This document shows positions 1 through 6,568 of a stretch of 7,553 nucleotides of DNA, in pieces. Below the pieces are notes generated by a model. That model had not been told where the DNA came from and did no database searches. It was given only the letters and a program-made list of their open reading frames with translations. The stretch lies in contig JAQBVK010000114.1 of the NCBI GenBank assembly GCA_027623585.1, positions 1 to 7,553 on the forward strand, read 5' to 3'. Positions within the stretch are counted from its first letter, which is position 1. Every line of letters begins with the position of its first letter. The DNA is from Planctomycetota bacterium (GTDB taxonomy: Bacteria; Planctomycetota; UBA1135). A program made the translations under genes and the position numbers.

Positions 1-1593
1 GAAGTCGCCTGCCGCGCCGAGCAAGCTCGTGAGCCGTCCCGGGCCCGCGACCCCGGTGGCGCCGGCGGCGTCCGTGCGCCGGCCGCGGTGCTGAAGGAAA
101 CGCGCAGCCGTGGGCACCATTATGATCGCGATCAGCAGCGACGAGACCAACGCGATGCACAAGGGGCCGCCGATCGCGCCGCTGAAGACGCGCGAGTTCT
201 TGTCGTCGGTCAGGAACATGAACGGTAGGAACACCGCGATGGTGGTCGCGGTGGAGGTGACGATGGCGAGCATCACCTCGGACGGGCCCTCGGTCACCGA
301 TTCCATCGATTCCGAGCCTTGTTCCCGCCGTTTGAAGATCGACTCGGCCACCACCACCGCGCAGTCCACCAGCATGCCCACGCTGATCGTGATGCCCATC
401 ATGGTGAACAGATTGAGGGAGTCGCCGGTGAAGTAGAGCCACGCTAGCGTGATCAAGACGGCGAACGGGATGCTGAGGGTGATCAGCAGCGTGTAGGCGA
501 GCCGGCGCAGGAAGATCCACAGCACCACCACTGCGATGCCGCCGCCGATTGCGGTATCGCGCACCAGGCTGCGGATCGCGGTGCCGATGACCTCGCCCTG
601 GTTGAAGTAGGTGACGTACTCCAAACGCGAGAGTCGCGGATCCTTCGGCAACTCCTCATCGAGCACGCGTTGGATTTCGCTGCACAGGGCGAAGGTGTTC
701 GCGCTGGTCTCCTTCTCGACGCCCAAGGAGATCGTGAAGGCACCGTCCACGCGGAAGAAGAATTCTGGCGCGCTGCGCACCTTCTCGACGCGGCCGATGT
801 CCTTCAACAACAGGCCAGGGCGCACCGGGAACTCCTCGATCTCCTGCAAGGAAGAGAAGCGCCCGTCCACGCGCACCAAGAAGCGCGAGCCCGAGTCTTC
901 TAGGTCGCCGGCCGGCCCCGAAAGATTGTCGCCCTGCAGCCGCCGCAGCAGATCGCCGATGTCCACGCGCTGCGCGATCACGCGATCCTCGTCGAGCCAA
1001 ATCCGGACCGACGAAGGTTCGAGCCCGTTGCCGCGCACGCGCGCTACTCCGTCGATCGCCTCGATCCGAGGGATCAGCACATCGCTGGCGAGGTCTTGGA
1101 CCTCGTCGTGACTCATGCCCTCGGGCTCGATCACGGCGAAGAACATCACCGGGATCGAACTCATCGAGAAACGGAAGATGCGCACGCGATCGACCTCGGT
1201 CGGCAGCAGCGGTCGCGCCCGCTCCACGCGGTCGGCGACCTCCGCGTAGGCGAAGTCCATGTCGATGTTCCCGGGGAAGGAGATCTGGATCTCGCAGCCG
1301 CCGGAGAAGGCGTAAGAGGTCAGTTCCTCGACGCCTTGCACCGAACGCAATTCCTTCTCGAGCGGCTTGACGATGCGCTCTTCGATCTCCGAGGGAAGCG
1401 CGCCGGGCCAGTTGGCGCTGATCTGCACTTCGTTGCCGGTCAAGCCGCGCGGCACCATCTCGATCGGGATGCGCTGCGCGGCGATCCACGACATTCCGAC
1501 CAAGGCCAGCGAGAGCACCAGCACCGCCACCGGGCGGCGCACGAGCGCGCTGAAGAAGCGCACCAAGGCGCGGTTGCTGCCCTGCTCAGGCAC
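1..1593 (-). CDS. RND efflux permease, second of the pair (3' end outside window)
   Basis: This is the N-terminal half (531 codons) of an inner-membrane RND proton/substrate antiporter of the HAE type; the family is usually about 1020-1060 residues, so roughly half lies beyond the left edge. Visible in order: a cytoplasmic N-terminus with the RRPV motif (residues 20-23); TM1 (about 22-40) followed by IPIEMVPRG; a periplasmic porter domain (about 45-330); then TM2 to TM6 between about 345 and 497, ending in a VPTAAR motif. TM4 has MLVDCAVVVAES, with D410 at the first proton-relay Asp of AcrB-like pumps and C411 where the second Asp would be. The start is GTG at 1593: AAGAGG lies 6 nt upstream and the codon overlaps the end of the upstream permease gene by 8 bp, implying translational coupling. 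There is no ATG close by in frame. It is a diverged paralogue of the neighbouring permease, not a copy. The family is certain; the substrate (drugs, lipids, metals or siderophores) is unknown. The single-Asp TM4 also occurs in some metal-type RND pumps, but the periplasmic sequence looks HAE-like. Confidence 0.93.
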   Translation of the reverse strand, partial: MPEQGSNRALVRFFSALVRRPVAVLVLSLALVGMSWIAAQRIPIEMVPRGLTGNEVQISANWPGALPSEIEERIVKPLEKELRSVQGVEELTSYAFSGGCEIQISFPGNIDMDFAYAEVADRVERARPLLPTEVDRVRIFRFSMSSIPVMFFAVIEPEGMSHDEVQDLASDVLIPRIEAIDGVARVRGNGLEPSSVRIWLDEDRVIAQRVDIGDLLRRLQGDNLSGPAGDLEDSGSRFLVRVDGRFSSLQEIEEFPVRPGLLLKDIGRVEKVRSAPEFFFRVDGAFTISLGVEKETSANTFALCSEIQRVLDEELPKDPRLSRLEYVTYFNQGEVIGTAIRSLVRDTAIGGGIAVVVLWIFLRRLAYTLLITLSIPFAVLITLAWLYFTGDSLNLFTMMGITISVGMLVDCAVVVAESIFKRREQGSESMESVTEGPSEVMLAIVTSTATTIAVFLPFMFLTDDKNSRVFSGAIGGPLCIALVSSLLIAIIMVPTAARFLQHRGRRTDAAGATGVAGPGRLTSLLGAAGDF

Positions 1594-4500
1594 CGGCGAC
1601 CTCTTGCGGTTGCGCGCGGCGAGATTGTTGATCGAGTCCTGAGCGAGCCAGCAGCCGGTAAAGCGTCGGCAGCACGATCAAGGTGAGCAGCGTGCTCGCG
1701 ACCAGGCCGGTGATCACGACCATCGCCATCGGCGCGCGCAGTTCCATGCCCTCCGATCCGCCCAACCAGCCGGTGAGCGGCAGCATGCCGAGCACGGTGG
1801 TGACGGTGGTCATCAAGATCGGGCGCATGCGCGCGCGCGCGCCCTCGAGGATGGCTTCGTCGACCTCCATTCCTTTGGCGCGGTTGCGGTTGATGCGGTC
1901 CACCAACACGATCGCGTTGTTGACCACGATGCCCGCCAAGATCACCGCCCCGAGCAAGACCACCACCGAGATCGGAGTGTGCGTGTAGGCCAGCGCGTAG
2001 GCCGCACCGACGCCGGCCAGCGGCACGCTGCAGAGAATCAGCAGCGGCTGCAGCAAGGATTCGAATTGCGCCGCCATCACGGCGTAGACCAAACACACGG
2101 CGAGCAGCAGCGCAAAACTCAGCGAGCTCAGGGAGGCGCGCATCTCGCCGGTCTGACCCGCCATCGCCGCGCTGGTTCCCGGCGGCAGCGTCACGCGTTC
2201 CAGGCGCTCCTCGACGCGCTTGGCGGTTTCGCCGAGGTCGAAGCCGGCGAGCGAGGCGCTCAAGGTCGCCGCGCGGCGCCCTCCGATGTGACGGATGTCA
2301 CTCGGTCCATCCTGGATCTCAAAGGTGGCCACCGCGCCGAGCGGCAGCGGCCGCTCGTTGCCGGGGTTGACCGGCAGATCGCGCAGTTGATCCACGCGCG
2401 CGAGCCGTTCGGTGTCCGCACGCACGCGAATGTCGATGCGCTCGTCGCGCCCCGGGAAGGTGGAGGAGACCTCGCCTTCGACCGCGAGCCGCAGGCGATT
2501 CGAGACTTCGGCAACGGTGAGTCCGTGACGCGCCAGTTGTTCGCGGTCGAGCACGATGCGCACTTCCGGATTTCCGCGCCGCAAGGACGAGCGCAGATCC
2601 ACGACACCTTCCAAGCCGCTCATCGCGTCCTGGACCACCCGCGTCGCGCGGCGGATCTCCTCGAGGTCTTCGCCGTAGACCTCGACCTCGAGGGGGGCGC
2701 GCAACGCGAGCAAGGTGGGCCGTCGCAGTTCGTAGCGTGCGAGCGCCGGCTCGCGTTCGAGGATGGCGCGCACCTGGTTCTCCAACTCGAGCTCCGCAGC
2801 ACGCGGATCGGCGCCCTCTTTGGTTTTCAGGCGCAGCAAGATCTGCGCGGTGTGCGGACCGGTCTCCTCGGTCGAGATGGTCTCGCGGTCGGTGCCCGAG
2901 GACACCGCGCTCTCCGCGACGCCCGGTAGTTCGCGCAGCGCCATTTCGATGCGCGAGGCGTTGCGATCGGTTTCGGGCAGCGGCATTCCGGCGGGGAAGA
3001 ACAGTTCGGCGGTCATCTCGCCCTGCAAGACCTCCGGTAGGAGTTCCTTGCCGAGTCCGCTCAATGAATTCCATGCGCCCCAGCTGAGTCCACCGGCGAC
3101 GAGGAGCACGACCAGAGGCAGATGGATGGCGCCGCGCAACACGAAGGGATAGGCGTGCTCGGAGAGCAGCCGAACCATCCACTTGAACAGCCAGCACGGG
3201 ATCCACAGCACCAGCCACACCACGCCGAGCGCCCCGGCGACGACGCCTTCGACCAACAGGATTGCGAATCCGAGCAGGTCCGAAACGATGCGGCCGAGGA
3301 AGCCGAGCACGATCTGACCGAAGACCACGGCGAGGGGCAAGCTCAGCGCCAAGCCGACCCAACTCAGCACCGCCATGCGGCCGACCACCGCGTCCGGCAC
3401 CGGATCACGCGTCGGATCGGGCGGCAGGGGGGGGGCGCCCGGAGGCTGCGGCGGATTCCACGCATCGTCCAAGCCGGGCGCGTACACCCTCATCAGCCAA
3501 AGACCGGCGGCGCAGGCCACCACCGAGAACGCGATGATGAGGATGTAGGGAAGCGGGCGCAGCGGCAGCAACAATCCGCGAAACAGCGGACGGCGGCCGC
3601 GCAGGTGCGGCAGCAGGGCCGCCAGGCGTTTCTTCGCGATGGCTTTCGGACCGCTGTCTGCCGGGCGCAAGCGCGCGGCGAGGCCGGGTACGAAGAACAA
3701 CGCCACTGCGAGGGAGATCGTCAGCGATGCGACGACCGTCAGCGCCTGGTCGCCGAAAGTCTGACCGGCGACGCCTTCGACGAACACGATCGGAGCGAAG
3801 ACCGCCACCGTCGTGAGCGTGGAGGCGATGACCGCGCCGCCAACTTCGCGCACCCCGCGAATGGCCGCGAGCATGGGTGGATCGCCTTCTTCGCGGCACT
3901 TCTCGATGCTCTCGAGCACGACGATCGCACTGTCCACTAGCATGCCGATGCCGAGCGCCAGCCCGCCCAAGGACATGATGTTCAGCGAGACGTCGGCTGA
4001 CAGCATCGCGCCGAAGGTGGCGACGATCGAGATCGGCACCGCGAGTCCGATCACCAAGGTCGGACCGAAACGGCCGAGGAACAGGAAGCAAACCGCCACC
4101 GCCAGCAAACCGCCGAGCATGGCCGCTTGATTGACCTCGCGGATCGCGCTGCGCACGAACACCGATTGATCCGAGAGCAGAGTCAGGCGCACGTCACTCG
4201 GGAGCCGCACCGAAATCCAGTCCGGCCGCTTGCCGCCGAAGCCTTCACCCTCCTTCGCCGCGGTGCCCGCAGCCAGGGCTTCCTCGGCCTTGAGGCGCGC
4301 GGCTTCGCGCTCGCTGGCCGACTTTTGGATCGCGGCGTCCGAGGACTCGGGGGAAGCGCCCGGGCCCCAGAGGCGTTCGCGGACGGTGCGCGCGACTTCC
4401 ACGAGGTTGGCGCCGGCTTCGCGGAAGATCGCGACTTCGACCGCTTCGTCGGAGCCGACGCGCAGCATCAAGTCGCGGTCGCGATGCGAACGTTTCACCA

Positions 4501-5290
4501 CGGCAAGGTCGCGCAGCTTCAGGATGCGCCCGTCGCGCTCGAGAATCGGCAGATCCTCGATGTCGGCGAGAGTGCGGAACTCGTTCAGCGTGCGGACGAC
4601 GTATTCGAAGGAACCTTCCTGAAGGGTGCCGCCCGGCACGTTGAGGTTCTCTTCCTGCAGCCGCTGCCGAATCATTTCGCCGCCGATGCCGAAGGAAGCC
4701 AGTCGCTGCGGATCGAGCAACACCTGCACTTCATCCACTAGCCCGCCCTTCACGCGCACGGCGGCGACTCCGGGCAGACCTTCCAGGCGGCGCTCGATCT
4801 CGAATTCGGCGACGTCACGCAGGCGCACTAGATCGCTGCCACCGGAGAGCGCCAGGCGCAGCACCGGATCGAGACTCGGGTCGTAGCGCAGAATCAACGG
4901 CTTGTCGACGCCGGGCGGCAAGAACACGCGGTCGAGCCGCTCGCGGACGTCCTGCACCAAGAAGGGAAGATTCGTTCCCCATTCGAATTCCATCAGCACT
5001 TCGCTGACTTCGGCGCGTGAGGAGGAACGGATGCGCACCAATCCGCCGACGGTGGACAGCACGTCCTCCAGCCGCTCGGTCACGCGCTCCTCGACGTCTT
5101 CCGGCGCGGCGCCGGAGTAGACCGTGCGCACCGTCAGCGATGGATATTGCAGCGGCGGCAGCAGGTCGACCTTGAGCTTGCCCAGCGCCACGAAGCCGAA
5201 CACCACGGCGGCGGCCACCACCATGCCCATCGCGACCGGGCGTCGCACGCCGAGCGCGAGCACGCCACCGCTCAATCCGTCGTCGCTCAT
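1586..5290 (-). CDS. RND efflux permease, first of the pair, with large extra membrane insertion
   Basis: Complete 1234-residue inner-membrane RND proton antiporter, HAE-type by its motifs. Order: RRPV (16-19) and TM1 (about 19-38); first porter half (about 45-385); TM2 (386-406), TM3 (410-430), TM4 (437-460), TM5 (485-505), TM6 (515-540); TM7 (723-741); second porter half (about 745-1050); TM8 (1057-1077), TM9 (1080-1102), TM10 (1106-1132), TM11 (1156-1172), TM12 (1185-1212). TM4 reads MLVDSAIVVLES, with D453 present and S454 in place of the second Asp. TM10 reads GIVVNNAIVLVD, with Asn where AcrB has its Lys. The RMRPILMT motif of TM11 is intact (R1156). It is about 190 residues longer than usual. 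Extra sequence lies at about 309-355 (Ala/Glu/Lys-rich, periplasmic) and about 575-705 (between TM6 and TM7), where hydrophobic stretches at 581-600, 639-665 and 673-703 flank a proline-rich linker (613-630). The ATG at 5290 overlaps the adaptor stop (ATGA), and a GAGGT sits 9 nt upstream. The stop overlaps the next permease. Family assignment is certain; what the insertions do is unknown. Confidence 0.96.
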   Translation of the reverse strand: MSDDGLSGGVLALGVRRPVAMGMVVAAAVVFGFVALGKLKVDLLPPLQYPSLTVRTVYSGAAPEDVEERVTERLEDVLSTVGGLVRIRSSSRAEVSEVLMEFEWGTNLPFLVQDVRERLDRVFLPPGVDKPLILRYDPSLDPVLRLALSGGSDLVRLRDVAEFEIERRLEGLPGVAAVRVKGGLVDEVQVLLDPQRLASFGIGGEMIRQRLQEENLNVPGGTLQEGSFEYVVRTLNEFRTLADIEDLPILERDGRILKLRDLAVVKRSHRDRDLMLRVGSDEAVEVAIFREAGANLVEVARTVRERLWGPGASPESSDAAIQKSASEREAARLKAEEALAAGTAAKEGEGFGGKRPDWISVRLPSDVRLTLLSDQSVFVRSAIREVNQAAMLGGLLAVAVCFLFLGRFGPTLVIGLAVPISIVATFGAMLSADVSLNIMSLGGLALGIGMLVDSAIVVLESIEKCREEGDPPMLAAIRGVREVGGAVIASTLTTVAVFAPIVFVEGVAGQTFGDQALTVVASLTISLAVALFFVPGLAARLRPADSGPKAIAKKRLAALLPHLRGRRPLFRGLLLPLRPLPYILIIAFSVVACAAGLWLMRVYAPGLDDAWNPPQPPGAPPLPPDPTRDPVPDAVVGRMAVLSWVGLALSLPLAVVFGQIVLGFLGRIVSDLLGFAILLVEGVVAGALGVVWLVLWIPCWLFKWMVRLLSEHAYPFVLRGAIHLPLVVLLVAGGLSWGAWNSLSGLGKELLPEVLQGEMTAELFFPAGMPLPETDRNASRIEMALRELPGVAESAVSSGTDRETISTEETGPHTAQILLRLKTKEGADPRAAELELENQVRAILEREPALARYELRRPTLLALRAPLEVEVYGEDLEEIRRATRVVQDAMSGLEGVVDLRSSLRRGNPEVRIVLDREQLARHGLTVAEVSNRLRLAVEGEVSSTFPGRDERIDIRVRADTERLARVDQLRDLPVNPGNERPLPLGAVATFEIQDGPSDIRHIGGRRAATLSASLAGFDLGETAKRVEERLERVTLPPGTSAAMAGQTGEMRASLSSLSFALLLAVCLVYAVMAAQFESLLQPLLILCSVPLAGVGAAYALAYTHTPISVVVLLGAVILAGIVVNNAIVLVDRINRNRAKGMEVDEAILEGARARMRPILMTTVTTVLGMLPLTGWLGGSEGMELRAPMAMVVITGLVASTLLTLIVLPTLYRLLARSGLDQQSRRAQPQEVAGA
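1600..1605 (-). promoter_or_regulatory. Ribosome binding site of the second RND permease
   Basis: AAGAGG on the minus strand, 6 nt before the GTG at 1593. It lies inside the last codons of the first permease gene. It decides the GTG start and supports coupled translation of the two permeases. Confidence 0.6.
3176..3568 (-). other. Extra hydrophobic module between TM6 and TM7 of the first permease
   Basis: This encodes residues about 575-705 of the 1234-residue permease. In AcrB-like pumps TM6 and TM7 are joined by a cytoplasmic segment of only a few tens of residues; here the distance from the end of TM6 (about 541) to the start of TM7 (about 723) is about 180 residues. Inside are a hydrophobic stretch at 581-600, a Pro-rich hydrophilic linker (613-630), and two long hydrophobic stretches at 639-665 and 673-703, the last rich in Trp, Leu and Val. 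The reading frame and GC-rich codon use are continuous with the flanks, so a frameshift artefact is unlikely. To keep the family topology, the number of added membrane passes should be even; the 673-703 stretch may be two short helices. Boundaries are by eye. Confidence 0.75.
4226..4366 (-). other. Ala/Glu/Lys-rich insertion in the first periplasmic domain of the first permease
   Basis: This encodes residues about 309-355, between the RTVRERLWG segment and the DWISVRLPSD segment just before TM2. In ordinary HAE permeases these flanks are separated by a few residues only. The insert begins Gly/Pro/Ser-rich, continues with a charged, Ala-rich stretch likely to be helical (about 318-345), and ends Gly-rich (348-353), which suggests a helix on flexible linkers projecting from the porter domain. 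Function unknown. Confidence 0.65.
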
Positions 5291-6414
5291 TCCGCGGCGA
5301 CCTCGACCGGATCGCCGTCCGCGAGACGATCGCCGCCGACCACGACCAGGAGTTCGCCTTCGATGAGATCGGTGCCGGCGGCTGCCTCCAGGTGGCGGGC
5401 GTCCTCGAATCCGGCGATGACCTCGACGCGCTGAGCCCGTCCGTCACGCACCACGAAGACGTAGGCGCCGCCGCCCTCGTAGAGCAGGGCCTCCTTCGGA
5501 ATCAGGAGCGCTTGCGGACGACTCTCCAGCACCAGGATCAAGCGCATCAGGATGCCCATCGGCACGCGCATCTCCCCGGGTGTCAGCGCCGCGACGACCT
5601 TGACGGTGCCGGTGGTCGGATCCACGACCGGCGACACGCGCTCGATCATGCCTGGCACTTCGGAGCCCGGCATGGCCTCGCTGGTGGCCACCAAGGGTTG
5701 ACCGTCGCGCAGCAGCCCGAGTTCGCGTTGCGGGCGGTAGAAGATCAACTTCGGCGCTGAGAGGTCCGCGATCTGGAAGGCGCGTTGGCCAGCCGTCGCC
5801 ATGTCGCCGACCGAAAGATCCCGGAAGGTCACGGTGCCCGCGATCGGGGTTCGCAGCGTGCAGCGCTCCAGATCCCAATCCGCGCGATCGAGCGCGACGG
5901 CGGCGCTCGCCTCGGCAGACTTCGCCGTGTCCCAGACTTGGCGGCTGGTTTCGAGCGCCTGCTCCGCGATCAGTCGCGGGGAGTTCCCGCCTTCTTGCCA
6001 CAAACGCTGATTGCGCTCGAAGTCGCGCTGCGCTTGCTGAGTCCCGAGCCGCGTCTCGGTGACACGGACCGCGGCTTCTTGGCGCAAGAGTTCCGCTTGG
6101 TCGCGCCGCAAGCGCGCGAGCTCCTGTCCGGCGACCACCGAATCACCCTCTTCGACCAGCACCTCGACCACCGGCTCGGCGCGCTCCGGAATCACGTCCA
6201 CGACGTCCAAGGACTCGACGTTGGCAGTTGCCTCGAGCCGCCGCTGGATCAGCCCGCGGGTGGCGGGGCGCACGCGGATCAGAACGGCCTCTTTGACCGG
6301 AGCCGAACTCGTCACCTTGGGATCCGTGGAGGTGTCCGCGGAATCCCCATTCGACGGGGGGCCACAACCGGCGAGCAAGCCGAGTAGCAAGAGGTACAGC
6401 GTGGAGGTGCGCAA
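5287..6414 (-). CDS. RND periplasmic adaptor (membrane fusion protein), lipoprotein
   Basis: A 375-residue HlyD/AcrA-type adaptor that would link the inner-membrane RND pump to an outer-membrane channel. Residues 1-17 form a lipoprotein signal with lipobox LAGC (C17 lipidated), followed by a Ser/Thr/Asp-rich tether (18-40). Then come the first half of the lipoyl domain (about 66-104, with VEEGDSVVAGQELARL), an alpha-helical hairpin (about 105-183, heptad-like, rich in Gln, Glu, Arg and Ala), the second lipoyl half (about 185-217, with RTPIAGTVT), the beta-barrel (about 218-296, with VDPTTGTVKV) and a membrane-proximal domain (about 297-375, with LIPKEALL). Length is normal for the family. The start is uncertain: TTG at 6414 is the only common start codon in frame between the upstream stop (near 6484) and the signal peptide, but no clear Shine-Dalgarno precedes it. 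A CTG about 24 nt further upstream would add eight residues and also gives a plausible signal peptide. The stop overlaps the permease ATG, so adaptor and permease are co-translated. Confidence 0.93.
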   Translation of the reverse strand: MRTSTLYLLLLGLLAGCGPPSNGDSADTSTDPKVTSSAPVKEAVLIRVRPATRGLIQRRLEATANVESLDVVDVIPERAEPVVEVLVEEGDSVVAGQELARLRRDQAELLRQEAAVRVTETRLGTQQAQRDFERNQRLWQEGGNSPRLIAEQALETSRQVWDTAKSAEASAAVALDRADWDLERCTLRTPIAGTVTFRDLSVGDMATAGQRAFQIADLSAPKLIFYRPQRELGLLRDGQPLVATSEAMPGSEVPGMIERVSPVVDPTTGTVKVVAALTPGEMRVPMGILMRLILVLESRPQALLIPKEALLYEGGGAYVFVVRDGRAQRVEVIAGFEDARHLEAAAGTDLIEGELLVVVGGDRLADGDPVEVAAE

Positions 6415-6485
6415 AGCGGGTCGTCGGGGGGCTGCGGGCAGGAGAGCTTCTATGATGACTGCTCTACGATCCGTCCGGTGGGATC
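6415..6485. promoter_or_regulatory. Divergent intergenic region between efflux operon and moeA
   Basis: This 71-bp gap must hold, or overlap, the promoters for both the leftward efflux operon and rightward moeA unless these extend into the genes. A TATGAT at 6451-6456 on the plus strand resembles a sigma-70 minus-10 box, but no recognisable minus-35 box sits 16-18 bp upstream (the sequence there is a G tract). A short inverted repeat, AGAGC (6443-6447) and GCTCT (6461-6465) with a 13-nt spacer, brackets that hexamer and could be an operator, though 5-bp arms are weak evidence. No convincing promoter was found for the minus strand. Confidence 0.4.
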
Positions 6486-6568
6486 ATGGTTGCAGACCTC
6501 CACGACCGGGAGCATCGCGGCAGGCCACTGCTGTCTTACGCAAGTGCTTGCGCTGCGTTGGCAGGTAA
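6452..6568 (+). CDS. Possible short upstream ORF overlapping the moeA start
   Basis: A 38-codon reading frame beginning ATGATG at 6452 and ending TAA at 6566-6568, out of frame with moeA and containing the moeA ATG. Its only support is its ribosome binding site: AGGAG at 6440-6444 lies 7 nt before the ATG, the best such site in the window. The product is Arg-rich with no recognisable domain. It may be a leader affecting moeA translation, a sign that moeA originally began at 6452 with a frame change before residue 15 of the annotated protein, or chance. Coding confidence is low. Confidence 0.2.
   Translation: MMTALRSVRWDHGCRPPRPGASRQATAVLRKCLRCVGR

Noticed and set aside
656..1489. 277-codon minus-strand frame overlapping the second permease
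   Set aside because: It is an Arg-rich shifted frame of the second permease, whose true frame reads as RND porter and TM motifs without a stop from 1593 to the window edge.
1823..1842. Alternating purine-pyrimidine tract (GC repeats) that could form Z-DNA
   Set aside because: It encodes the conserved ARARMRP segment before TM11 of the first permease; Arg and Ala codons in a GC-rich genome explain it.
3176..3568. The extra module as a frameshift or assembly artefact
   Set aside because: The frame is uninterrupted, GC-rich codon use matches the flanks, and the content is coherent hydrophobic segments plus a proline linker, not the Arg-rich pattern seen in shifted frames of this DNA.
1979..3940. 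Long plus-strand open frames (about 316 codons at 1979-2929 and 272 codons at 3122-3940) opposite the first permease
   Set aside because: They are antisense to a permease with clear family motifs throughout, have low-complexity Arg/His/Gln/Ala-rich translations, no domain, and arise from GC bias at codon third positions.
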